DNA from: Stachybotrys elegans | Taxonomy: Eukaryota; Ascomycota; Sordariomycetes; Hypocreales; Stachybotryaceae | Assembly (NCBI GenBank): GCA_020746835.1 | Contig: JAGPNK010000005.1 | Location: 2,294,001-2,358,000 of the forward strand | Reading direction: 5' to 3' | DNA: 64,000 bases | Part shown: positions 32,573-43,782 of the stretch, piece after piece | Layout: each line of letters begins with the position of its first letter | Numbering within the stretch: position 1 is the stretch's first letter | Notes under the pieces: generated by a model | Seen by the model: only the letters and a program-made list of their open reading frames with translations | Told to the model about the DNA's origin: nothing | Databases searched by the model: none | Made by a program: the position numbers and the translations under genes

Positions 32573-34015
32573 TTTGGGTATGGATGCGCAGTAGCTGCAT
32601 AACCGGCTCCATGCAAGCTGTTGCTACACTGGATAAATCTAAACCATTTTGTTACTGTATCAATATGAGAGAGAGACAGGGCCGAGCAGATTTCTCAAGA
32701 AACAAGAAGAGAGCGTCGGCGTCACTGCCAGCCTGGCTATCTTGGCATGCGGCCATCACCTCCTCCAACTTGACCCCGAAGCTCCCTCTTCTTCTCAAGG
32801 CTTCTTGGCTCGTCGTCGTCCAACTCCTCCCAGCTCTCACATAACCAAACGTGTTTCTTGTACCTGAATTGAAGATCTACGACGAGGCCAATGCGCACAC
32901 GCTCGGACATCCAACATTGCCGCTTGAACGACACACCCGGCAGTCCAAAGCTGATAACGCGGTCAGACAAGCAACCTTCCCCTCCCCTAATTTTTCCTCG
33001 CAACCAACTCCAAGACAAGGTCTCAGCTTGGATCGCGCTTCGCCTCAAGCCACATGGCGCAACAGCCCAATCAGCTCCAGCCCGGCAACACCTAGTCGGG
33101 GCGGCAAGTGGCCGTGAGCTTCCCAATCGGGCAGAGCACCACCGGCTAGGGACGCCTTCCGCTGGGCGTCGATCATTCAGCTCCTTTGCCCCCCTGCCTC
33201 TGCCTGCCTTGCTCCTCCTCATCCTCTCTCTCATTTACTCCCGCGCTCCTTTTTTGGCTTTGGATCTAGCCGACCTGATGGCGTGGTGTGGGGGAAAAAG
33301 AGAGCTGCTGTTATCTGACTGACATCATGGAGCTGAGGAGGTAGTACCAAATAGACGCTGAGGCGGAAGGAGAAGGTCAGCTCCTCTCCACCATCCTCCT
33401 CCTCCTCCTCCTCCTCCTGCCTTTGCCTTTTCCCATCAAACCCCGTTGCGAATTTTGCGTGTCTTCGTATAACGCCAGAGCGCTCGTTAAATATCTACTG
33501 GTTCCCACTTTACCTGCGCGTACAGGACGGCCTCTCTCTCTCACCTGTCTCACTTCGGGGACTATCAAACCCGCAGACGAGCTGGGCCTCGACCCCATCT
33601 GCCGCTGCATGGTACCTTTTTATTCCTTTTTTTCATATCTCTTACTTTCTTTTGGCTTCGCGTTGTGTCCGCTAGTGGCAACGACTCACATTTGTGTGCT
33701 TGGCGGGCGGGCGAGAAGAAGAAGAAGGTGAGGGAACATTAAAAAAAAAAAGACAATTCAGAGTTATGTTCGAAGACATCCTCCTCCTTTTCTTCCGGAC
33801 ACACCCTCCGGCTCTTCTTGTAGGCAGCTAGGACGAGACACTCTTTTCACTTCCGCATCTCCTCGCCCCCTGAGGAGCATCACGGTCGAAGCCTGCTCAC
33901 TCTCGTGGTCTTTCCCTTTCTACTTCACCGCCGCTCGAATCGTGACGGTTGTCAGGTCCTCCTTCAGAGCTCTACGTGTGATTAATCTTGCACGCATACG
34001 CAGAAAGGGCTGGGC
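32573..34015. other. Intergenic region with TCC microsatellite
   Basis: No gene is seen. The region holds about eight TCC units (33394-33418), an A run near 33740-33751 and a pyrimidine-rich leader before the gene at 34016. Confidence 0.5.
33394..33418 (+). repeat. TCC trinucleotide microsatellite
   Basis: About eight uninterrupted TCC units in the upstream region of the membrane-protein gene. Confidence 0.9.
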
Positions 34016-35138
34016 ATGGCGCAGAACCACCCGTCACTCAGCCGGTCGCCCGGGTCGAGGACGTCCTTCATGAGCGTCGGACGCATGCCCGTCATCGATG
34101 AGCACGAGGAGGTGCGTCCCGTGCCCAGCATCGTGTCTGTCGCCACCACTGCCTCGCCGCTTCGGATCCCGCAGAAGTCGTACCGACGCAGTGCCGCTCG
34201 TGGCCTGCCACCACCCTATGTCCCGACGACATATCTACCGTCGTATCAGTACCAGTACCAGTTGAGCAAAGAGGCGGAACGGGGCTTCGATAGAGGAAGG
34301 AGGGGACGGCTGGTCGACTTCTGGGACCACGCGAGAGGATGGTTCGCCGACCGGGGCAGAACGTGTAGATATATCATGCTTCTGGGAGTCTTTCTCGTGG
34401 TGATCATTATTGCCTTGGCGATTGGGTTGACTTTTGGACTGCGGAACCGGTACGTCTGATCGGGAGTGCTTCTTCCGGGACAGTTTGCACATGAGTTCCA
34501 CGGGGTACTGACTGACAGCTTCAAGGGACAGCGATGGCGGCACTCAAAGTACTGGAAACAGAAACCCTCGATTCCCGGTGGGGTCTTATGCCTTCAACAC
34601 GACTCTGCAGAGGACGGTGTCGGACTGCACTTCCAACCCATCTACCTGGCGCTGCTACCCTTACGAGCACGGAGAGTCGGCAAGCTTCTTCTGGATCATC
34701 ACGCAAGGCAACCCAGGCAGCTTCAACATTTCCTCAAGCGATAACCCTTTCGCGCCGTCCTTCAGCAATGTCACTCTGGAAATCCTCGACGGCAATGAAC
34801 CCACCGAACGCCTCGTCTTCTCTTTCTCCATGGAGAAGACCGTCGTTCCAGGCGGTGGCATCACACCCAGCAACCGTGCCGCGCAGTGTACCTTTGACGA
34901 CACGACCTTTGAAGCTACGCTATGGACGCGCCGCCGGAGGGGGCGGACCATTGATCTCCCTCCTCCAGCCCAGAGTGATTACACGGCTTGGCCAGGAGAC
35001 GTCGAAGTCGCCCAGGTCAAGCCCTCGGCACTTGGGTCGCCCCCGCGGTGCCAGGACAGCTCAGGCACGGCTATAGCTGATGTACAAGCCGCGACGGGTG
35101 GGTGCGAATGTCGATATGCGAGCTTCGAGCTTGACTAG
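34016..35138 (+). CDS. Single-pass (type II) membrane protein of unknown function
   Basis: Two exons (34016-34449 and 34532-35138) with a CTGAC branch site give 346 residues. The N-terminal 118 residues are basic, proline- and tyrosine-containing and lack a signal peptide. Residues about 119-141 form one hydrophobic helix (IMLLGVFLVVIIIALAIG), preceded by RDRGRTCRY-like basic residues, which predicts an N-inside, C-outside topology. The outer part, about 200 residues, has sequons NTT, NIS and NVT and six cysteines in DCTSNPSTWRC, AQCTF, PRC and CECRY contexts, which suggests disulfides. I do not recognise a named domain. Proteins of this layout are widespread in filamentous ascomycetes and uncharacterised. 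A cell-surface role is inferred from topology only. Confidence 0.8.
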
Positions 35139-35609
35139 CTACGCCGGTACAGAATATGTATATATATAAATCCTGGCACTCGCTTTTCTGCGATCCCACA
35201 TTTCTCCATAATACTTGCAAGGACGTGTACATAGCTTATAGGAGGAAAGGACTGCCACGGTATGGTTTGTAATATGGGCATTTGGTTGTTTTTTTGTTTG
35301 GAAATCATGGAGTGTTGGATTTGGAGTGGCACTGGACGTAAACGAATTGAACGATATCCGAAGAGGCACTGTACATACACTGATCAAAGGAAGAAATGCA
35401 GATGAAGCTGAAATATTCAATGCAATATGGTGGTAATCATTCCGTGCTTCGAAAACACCTGACTATCTGTTTGACTTGTGCAGTGGTTGGCTCGAGCAAG
35501 ATAAGTGTGGTCGCCTAGGCGTACATAGATACCCAATGGTTAACACGCTCTTCCAAGACGTTGATGAGATGGTGTTATTTTACACCGTCAATTCCTGGCC
35601 ACATCCCGT
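35139..35609. other. Convergent 3' region
   Basis: A 471-base AT-rich stretch between converging genes, with a TATATATA run just past the stop of the membrane protein. No gene is seen. Confidence 0.5.
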
Positions 35610-38423
35610 TCAATTGTCTTCGTCGTGATCCTCCGATTGGGAGCGTCGCCGTTCATGCTCTTGCATAACAGGATGTTGATAAAAGGCCCGTTCATCTTCC
35701 GGAATTTCTGGATCTGACTTGTCCAAATTCTGTGGCGACCGGTCAGACAATGCCCGTCGCTTGGAGGTTGTACTGCTGCTAGAAGCAGATTCGTCATCAC
35801 CAGTGCGACGACGTTTCGATCTGCCCCCGCTCCCGCTTCCGCTTCCGCTTCCGCGGCCCCTCGCGATGTTGCTCAAGTCATAGGCGTGAGCAAATTCAGA
35901 AGGACTAATATCATCCTGCGGTTGACGGGGGGCTGGGGAATCGATTTCGTAGTCGGGAGAGTCGGGCTGCGGGTGGCGCACGGAACGGGGATATGGCGTT
36001 CCTGGGCCGGCGCCATAAGCGACAAACTGAGGCGTAGATGGTGGCCGAGGGGTTGGAGACTGGACGTGAAGAGGCTGAATAGGCTGGAGTGGTCGTCTTG
36101 CCCTGGGAGGGGGCCCATTCTCGTCCTGCCCCCTTCCACTACTGTGGGAGCCGTCTTGCTGCCGTGCCTCCGGCTCACGGCCGCCAGAATCGAAAATCAC
36201 AAAACCGTCGCCAGGTGAATCATGAGGGGGTAAACTGTCGGAGTATTTTGCAGGACTTGGGGAGACCCGCCGTGGGGGAAACGGGGGGCTGAAAGTAGCA
36301 ACCCTGCGTGCAGGACTCTGGGAAGACGGGGTGTGGCGGTCGGTGGTGGGAGGCTCATTCTCATCTCCCTCAACTGAGGGTGTAGATTCCTCTACCTGTG
36401 GTGGTGCTGCTGCTGTGGTTGGGCCTTCCGCGCCGCCCGCTGCGCCTGTGTTGGCTGCTGGTGCGGGTGGCTCACTGGCGAGCGAAGAAGGTCGGACTCC
36501 GAGGACAGGCTCCCACCACTTCTCGACAGCTTCTTGTGTGGCATATATGCCCTCCCATCCGCGTCTTTTGCGACGGTGTAGTTGAACTAGAAGAGTCGAG
36601 ATGGTGGGCCGCAGCTGAGGCAGCTCAAACTGACACTTGACGAGCGTCTCGACCAGCTCGTCTTCATATCCGGTCTTGAACCGCTTAAACTTCTGGTTGC
36701 CGTTTCGCGCGCCGATCCGCCAGCCGTACGTAGGGGCATTCATCTTGGTCTCCATTGGGGGGTTCGTGGTGATGCCGTCCGGGGCTGGCGGGTCGTCTGG
36801 TTCGCCCATCTTCTTGAGTTTCTGGCTTCTCATGTAGGGGAAGTCCTTTGGCTGGAATGGATGCGTGGTATGGTCCCCGGTCAGTATGGATTCGGTCTGT
36901 AGCAAGCTTAAGTCAGAACTTGTGTCGAGAATGCTTGAGACGAAAACATACCATTTTCGCAATGACAAAGATATCAGACCAGAGGCCGTAGCGACCTGCA
37001 ACTTGACTACCCTGGGTGAAATCAGTACGCTTAAACTTGTTGGTCGCATTTTCCTGGCAAGGCTCAAACGAGTCCCAGTCCTTGTGAACTTGCTCCTGAA
37101 AAAAGTGTCAGTTGCTGTTGGGCAATTTGCCAATGAATACGCGAGACTTACAGGAGGGAAGCGATTGATCTTTCCGAAGCTCCTCGCGGTCCAGTATTCT
37201 TTCTCTGACCATGCTTTCCAATTGTCTAGCATTTGGTGGCTGTACATACTACAAAAGTCGTGAAGCTTGTCCCATGTCGGCTGTAAGAGCGTACTAACAA
37301 GTGGTGAAGATGGGCATGTTGTATCTCACCTTGAGTATTAGGCCTTCGCCATGCGGGTTGCGGGCAACTAGAGCTTCCTGGGTATTAGTGGTCGAACCAC
37401 GGCGGATTTTGCTCAACTACTTACTATTTCTTTCGTCCATGTCAAAGTGCGCATCGTGAGTTGAGGCTACCTCTTCCATAAGCTCGACCCACTCCTGGAA
37501 GTCTTTCTCGTCAAGCTGCCAGGCGCCTCTAAGCCCCTCATCAAAGTCTTCCGGATCAGGGAGGGCTCGGTGGAAAGGCTGATATGCTATAGCAGCGACT
37601 GCCGTGACGACTATAAAGTATGATGAGTATCAGGCTCAAAATGAAGACCGCGGTCATGCTTACAAGATTCCCATATCTCCCACGCAATCCTATCCGGGAT
37701 GAGTTGATCGGGATAGACGGAATAGATCTTGCTGACAACCTCGTACAAGTTCCCAAATTGGGCGTATTCCATACAGAGAGCGTTGTAGCTGGTCTCGCTG
37801 AACGTCGGTCCGTGGATGATGGTGTGTGGGCTGTTCATCCGATGGCGGATAGCGTAGGCGATGTGTTGGACGGGTGCGAGTTGGGTAATGTTGGCAGCGC
37901 CAGCATATCTCGCCAGCCAAAGTCTCTCATCTTGCTGGTTAAATGATTCTTCCGAGCCGTGGTTTGGAAACTGTGCGCCCGTCTTCATGACTATCTGTCG
38001 CGTAGAACAATCCTCAAACTTGACTTCCCACAAGGTAACAGTACCGAAGCCGCCAGCCCCAACAGTCTTGATGAAGCGCATGTCAAAGCCATCCCACTGT
38101 TGCCACCTGGGAAATGTGTGGTTGGCAATGAAATCGGGGTCCACTGGGGGTATGACGTGTCGAAGTTCTTTCTTCCATTCAATCTTGTAGGGACGAGCCA
38201 TGGGTTGATCATCATAATACGGAGTACGGAGCCTGTCCTCTCGTCGAGGATCAAGCCTGTCGGCATTGATGAGTGTCACGTCTCTCTCGCCACGCACAAT
38301 GGCGGATTGAAGGGTGTAAAAATTGCGGATCTTGATAAGTTCATCGTGCTCGCTATTGCCGTTTGTATCGACATTCACACGGCGAACTCTGAGGCGACGT
38401 CGGGCATCGAAACTACGAGGCAT
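35610..38423 (-). CDS. Degenerate protein-kinase-like protein with long disordered C-terminal tail
   Basis: Six exons in transcript order: 38423-37664, 37610-37425, 37373-37330, 37280-37152, 37095-36952 and 36896-35610, giving 849 residues. The kinase-like fold shows a glycine loop VGAGGFGTVTLWEV (121-134) and a candidate lysine in QIVMKTG (K147). The catalytic loop reads HFDMDERNTLV (308-318): H, D and N are kept, but the usual lysine two after D is aspartate. A clear DFG is not found. LWSDIFVIAKM and HPFQPKDFPY fit the C-lobe. From about residue 420 the tail is disordered, rich in P, S and R, with a GSGSGSG stretch and KRRR likely serving as a nuclear signal. The third intron acceptor (GAAG) is weak; a CTAG six bases on is an alternative. 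I infer a pseudokinase or atypical kinase; substrates are unknown. Confidence 0.82.
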
Positions 38424-40290
38424 GTTGTCGGCCGTCGCGGATTCTGTGATATGATGGAAGGTTGACTTTTTCCCCGAAGTCACGATAGGAAGAGAAGAAG
38501 AAGAAGGAGAAGAAGGAGAAGAAGGGGGAAACGAGAGCACGAGGGTAACAAGCGATGCTGGCACAGATGTTGTTCTGTTTGTTCAGCGAAAACGGGTGTG
38601 TTGGCAGACATGGACGCACATATCTGCGCAGCATGTCATGTTCAAGGGCCATGTTTGGTGTTCGTGGCACGGAGACTCATATTGCGGGAAGAGATGAAAT
38701 GGAATGAAATGAAATTCAATGAAGGCGATAGAACTGCTTTGGCATTATGAACTTGACCCAGAAAGAACCTGGCAGGAATAGGTAAGGAAGGTGAGTATGT
38801 GTTGCGACTGCCATGGCCGAAGGAGTGCAAACAACCAACAAAGAAAGAAACGAAGCAAGTTGGTGAGTGGTAATGTTGACAAAGACCTGCCGGAACGAAG
38901 AGCACATAGGATTCTGGGGACTATCTAGCGTGCTCTTCACTTCGTCACGAACGATCTCTTGACATGTTGGATTCAAGTAGGTGTTTCTTCGGTCAGTTCT
39001 ATTGGTTAATTACTTCATGTGGCTTGAGGGCTGCAAGCCACAGGCTGCATGCTCCATTTCCGGTTAAGTCAGTCGTTGAGAATGGATCGGATGGGGGCGA
39101 GATTAGCCGTGTGAAATTTTCTCTGGGGCATTCTGGAGCACTTCTACGGGATTTTAGCGGCTGGTGGCATTTAGGCTAAATGCAACAATGGGGGTCTAAA
39201 CAGCCCTGTAAAGGGAATTCGTCTCGGGGCTGGACCGAAGCGCTGGCTCGGAACTCCATCAAGAGGTGGACGACCGTGTCATGATGCAGGTGACGCCGCA
39301 TGGTTGTGTGTGTCGGTTCTTGGGAACCATTGGGGGTCGCAGATGATGGCAAACCGAGGCAACACGAGACGAGGTGATGTGCTCGAGACGATATTGTTGC
39401 AGTGCATCTACCACAGTATTCGTCGCATCGGGCACACGGACCGCCGGGAGAGCAACCGTACGTCATACTACACTACAGTACCTATTTGGAGAAACGCGGT
39501 TGCTTGCTTGCTTGCATGCAGACGAACGTTGATATGCGTTGCATTGCCGTGCACCCTTTCGCGTCTCCCTTTCTATCCAATACATTTTATATACTACGTA
39601 TGTTTTTTATATTTTTTTTATAGCCAAGATCACCCATCAACTGATATGCGCTCCTACAGCCGACGGGACAAATAGCTGCAGCTGGAGTGTCATGCCCCGA
39701 GAGCCGCCACGCTCCCTCATGGGGGCAACAAGACTTTGGCTTCCCCTCCCTCCTCCACCGAGCGGCTGGATGGATCAGATGGCCATTTTAAACGCACAAA
39801 TAGGCGTCGGCCATCTTTAGCCTGACCACTTCCCCTTAGCTCTGTTCTTGAACTTAGCCATGCCAATCAGCGACCTGCCCGAGCCCCGGCCCATCGTGGA
39901 TCGCGGCCTTTGCCCCCCCCCAAATAAACTCCACCTCGATGCCATCATCAACCGCCATCATCGAAAAAGCCCGGGCGACTGACCCCTGTTTCCTTGAGCC
40001 GCGTGTGCAGCATGCTGCCACTCGACGCGCCTCGATGGGTTCCCACGATGGATTCCGAAAGATAGGTGATAGCAGATCCCGTGCGTCTGATGGAGGCGGA
40101 TCCAGCGTCACCTTGGTGATGGCTTGAGTGATTTCCACATGCCTGCCTTGCCTGGAGCGAGCTACCAAGGTGCGGTGCGGCGTGGGAAACATAAATATCG
40201 GCCGTGGCATCCTCGTGTTAATCCAGTCCCTCCCCTCCTCCTCTCTGCTTCTCTCCTCCCGTGAACCCCCAATTCCCAATCCTCCTCTCT
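38424..40290. other. Divergent region, kinase-like gene / xylose reductase
   Basis: No gene is seen in about 1.9 kb. A GA-rich tract (about 38488-38530) is the leader of the kinase-like gene. A TATA-like CATAAATA lies at 40190-40197 near the reductase. Open frames are short and have no domains. Confidence 0.5.
40190..40197 (+). promoter_or_regulatory. TATA-like element of xylose reductase gene
   Basis: CATAAATA lies about 100 bases before the upstream ATG (40291) and 250 before the conserved ATG (40444). A transcription start 30-60 bases downstream would place both ATGs in the mRNA. Confidence 0.45.
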
Positions 40291-42117
40291 ATGAGCCTAG
40301 CCTCTAGAGTCCTTCGCATCTCATCATCATCATCGTCGTCGTTCATCACAGCTTCGACTTTCCGTGCAGCTGTCCCTAGACCGTTGCTCCAGGTCCGCCT
40401 CCGTCCCGTACAGAGCTCCTTCATCACCAGAACACTCGCAACCATGGCCTCCCCTACCATCAAGCTCAGCAGCGGCTACGAGATGCCCCAGGTGGGCTTC
40501 GGCCTCTGGAAGGTCGCCAACGACACCTGCGCCGAGACCGTCTACCAGGCTGTCAAGGCCGGTTACCGCCTCTTTGACGGTGCCTGCGGTAAGTCGCTTC
40601 CCTCTCCAACCGAATCACTCTCGTCTCTTGTGCCATCCCACCTCTCCCATACCTCCCACATGCACCTCCACCATGGCCGCCACTCGCCGGGAGTCTGGCC
40701 CTCCGTTTCATCTGCTTGTCACGCGCTCGACCGGCTCTGAACCCCCCGCGCCTTCGACGACGATAAGGGAAATCCGGAAGCTCAGCCGGCCGGCAGCGCA
40801 GCCCAAAGCAGCGTGGCAGCCGGTACGGCAAGCACTGAGAGGCAGTGAGACAGGTCCAGACTATGGGAATTTTCCCCCTGGGCTCGGCGGCAGAATAGCA
40901 ATGCACCGAGCGAGGGCGTGTTTTGGGACCGTCGCATCCAAACAAATGACGGACTGCCCCTCCTTGCTCGCCCCTCACCCCTCACTTGCGCTATGCCCCG
41001 CACAGCCCCCATGCCTGCATCATCCCCCTCCTTGACACCCAATCCCAATCACAAACCCATTCCCTCGCAGTGCAGTTGTGTTCGCCATAGCTCCTCTGAG
41101 AACCCACCCCCAATCAATTCTCATCCCGCATCCATGCACTTACCGCATTGGGAAATCTCGCCAGCTTCATTGGCTCTCTCTCTCTCTCTTCTCGAGATGA
41201 TTTGCGCTGACCCAGCATGCCGCAGACTACGGTAACGAGAAGGAGTGCGGTGAGGGTATCGCCCGCGCCATCAAGGACGGCCTTGTGAAGCGCGAGGAGC
41301 TCTTCATCGTCTCCAAGCTCTGGCAGACCTTCCACGACGTCGACAAGGTCGAGCCCATCACCCGCCGTCAGCTCGCCGACTGGCAGATTGACTACTTCGA
41401 CCTCTTCCTCATCCACTTCCCCGTCGCCCTCGAGTACGTCGACCCCAGCGTCCGCTACCCTCCTGGCTGGCACTACGATGGCAAGAGCGAGGTCCGCTGG
41501 AGCAAGACCACCAACGAGCAGACCTGGGGCGCCATGGAGGGCCTCGTCGAGAAGGGCCTCGCCCGCAGCATTGGTGTCTCCAACTACCAGGCCCAGACCC
41601 TCTACGACACCCTCAAGTACGCCAAGATCCGCCCTGCCACCCTCCAGATCGAGCTCCACCCCTACCTCCAGCAGCCCGACCTCCTCAAGCTCTGCAAGCG
41701 TGAGGGCATCACCGTCACTGCCTATTCCTCCTTCGGTCCCACTGGCTTCATTGAGTGCGACATGGACCGCGCCAGGGACGCTGCTCCCCTCATGGAGCAC
41801 GATGTCATCAAGGGCCTCGCCGAGAAGTACGGCAAGACCCCCAGCCAGATCCTCCTCCGCTGGTCTACCCAGCGCGGTTTCGCTGTCATCCCCAAGACCT
41901 CGCGCCCTGCCATCATGACCCAGAACCTCGACTGCACGACCTTCGACATTGACCAGGCCGACATGGACCGCATTGCCAGGATGGACCTGAACCTGCGCTT
42001 CAACAAGCCCACCAACGTAAGTCATCTGTAACCAAATCACCTACCATACTTGGCTTGGATACTAACTCATCTCCTTTGCAGTACTTCGATGCCGAGGACC
42101 TCTGGATCTTCGGTTAA
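40291..42117 (+). CDS. xyl1: NAD(P)H-dependent D-xylose reductase, aldo-keto reductase, with N-terminal extension
   Basis: The enzyme reduces D-xylose (and other aldoses) to the polyol, the first step of fungal pentose catabolism. Exons are 40291-40588, 41226-42016 and 42082-42117, giving 374 residues from the ATG at 40291 or 323 from the ATG at 40444, the usual start. From that second start the catalytic tetrad is D45, Y50, K79 and H112, and the cofactor segment reads IPKTSRP. The ending [11 protein letters not shown] is typical. The additional 51 residues are rich in S, R and A with no acidic residue, as in mitochondrial presequences. The ATG at 40291 has a poor context (T at -3), whereas 40444 has A at -3 and G at +4. 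The first intron is unusually long (637 nt). Orthologous activity is well supported; a mitochondrial form is inference. Confidence 0.9.
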
Positions 42118-42516
42118 ACAGAATAGAACTACAGGGGGCTACGGAAGGAAGTAACAGGGTTTTTGGCACTTTATTCATGAAGCATGTATCTGCAATGATG
42201 ATGATGTGTACCTTCAGGTGTACACTTTACGGCCACGTGGTTAAGCTTAGGACAACGCGGCATTACCTTGCCTTAGAATACAAAATGATCTAACCTGGGC
42301 TCTCTCACGAACCGAAATGCAAGCGTGATCCCAGGGAACTGCCAACACCACAGTGTCGCATCTGCGGAAAGCCCGAGGCCGCCGCCGTCTCTCACGCCGC
42401 GCCCTAGCTGTATATGCACCTGAGGTATATTCACTGTAGCCCATCGCCCCCAAAAATGCCCCATAACGCCTTGCAACAAATGCGTAATAGATGGTCTTCG
42501 AAATAGATTGCGGCGT
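42118..42516. other. Convergent 3' region, xylose reductase / SDS22
   Basis: A 399-base stretch between converging genes, with an ATGATG run near 42196-42206. No gene is seen. Confidence 0.5.
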
Positions 42517-43782
42517 TTACACGCGAACGAAAGCTGGGTACGACTTAGTAATGGTCTTGGATGAGGTGAGAGAGGGGAAGGCTTACTGGCATCAATCTGT
42601 TTTACCTGCGGTAGAGCCAGTCTCACTTTGTTTCTGTACAGTGCGGGGCCGCGCAGTTGCAGCGGGTTGCCTTCCAGGTAGACGGTCGTGAGGTCCTCCT
42701 TGTCCTTGAGCTCCCTCTCCACGTCGGCAAAGTCGGCGATGCGGTTGTAACTGGCCCACACCTCCTCAAGTTTCTTGAGAGGTCCTAGTCCCTTGAGGCT
42801 GGTGATGGTGTTGCTGGTGATGTCGAGAACGCGGAGGTTGACGTTCTCTTCGATGCCGCTGAGGGACTCGAGAGCGTTGTGAGAAATGTAGAGCTCTTCG
42901 AGTGTGAGAACCTCCTTGAGCGGGGACAAGTCGCTGATACGGTTGGACTGGATGCTCAAGAGTCGTAGATGCGGCAGTCCGCCGAGGCCCGCCAGTTCGG
43001 TGATTTTGTTCTTGGCTAGCCACAGTTCTTCTAGGTTCTGGAGGGTATCGAGGTTCTTGATCTCGCGAATGCGATTGGACCCCAGCTCGAGCGACGTCAG
43101 CTTCTCCAGGCCCTCTAGGTTTTCGATCTTGCTGATCTTGTTGGCAACAAGGAAGAGCTCCTTGAGTTCCTTGAGGTGGTTGATGTGTTTTATGTGCTTG
43201 ATCTTGTTAAAGCTAAGATCGAGGGAGGTCAGGTTGACGAGCTCGTCGAGGCCGCGGATGTGCTGAATGAGGTTGTCGTAGAGGTCGAGGTCCTGCAGCG
43301 TGGTTGCGAGGGAGGACAGGCCGTCCATGGTCTGGATGTTGTTTTGGCGCAAGCAAATACGGGCTACTTTCTTGAAGCGCTCCAGTCGAAGCGAGGAGAT
43401 GGAGTGGATGCGGGAGTGGGAGCACATGATTTCGTCGGTATCAGATTCCTCGTCCTCTAGCAGGTCTAGGCTGCGGGTGAGCTTCAAGTCTCGCTGCTTT
43501 CTGGTACACTGCCTTCCGGCTCTTATGGAATGACTAACCTTCATCGGCCTTGATCTCCTCGCCGGGCAGCACGTTCTCGTCGTCAGAGTACTCCGGGTCC
43601 GAAAGCGCCTCGGGGTTGGCGACGAGAGCCGACTTGGGGACGCGCAGCTTGCCGTCCCAGCCCTTGCTATTCCTCATGCCGGGACTCGATGGATCCTCGG
43701 CGTGCGGCGCCTGCTCGGGGTCATCTTGGATATCAACGTGCGGACGGGCGTCGTCGGCTTCGTTTTCGAGCGAGGCGGGCAT
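42517..43782 (-). CDS. sds22: Protein phosphatase 1 regulatory subunit SDS22
   Basis: SDS22 is a leucine-rich-repeat partner of protein phosphatase 1 that controls its maturation and nuclear, mitotic activity. Exons in transcript order are 43782-43539, 43465-42587 and 42533-42517; the last exon is 17 nt and supplies the conserved end TFVRV. The protein has 379 residues. The first 100 are acidic and disordered. About eleven SDS22-type LRRs follow, with units such as LTSLDLSFNKIKHIKHINHL and LEELWLAKNKITELAGLGGL. The LRR cap contains VYLEGNPLQLRGPALYRNKV. The first intron acceptor was set at CCTAG because upstream alternatives break the frame. It converges with the xylose reductase gene and diverges from the BTB gene. 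Confidence 0.92.

Noticed and set aside
41114..42040. 308-codon minus-strand frame over xylose reductase
   Set aside because: Antisense shadow; the plus strand has the full catalytic tetrad.
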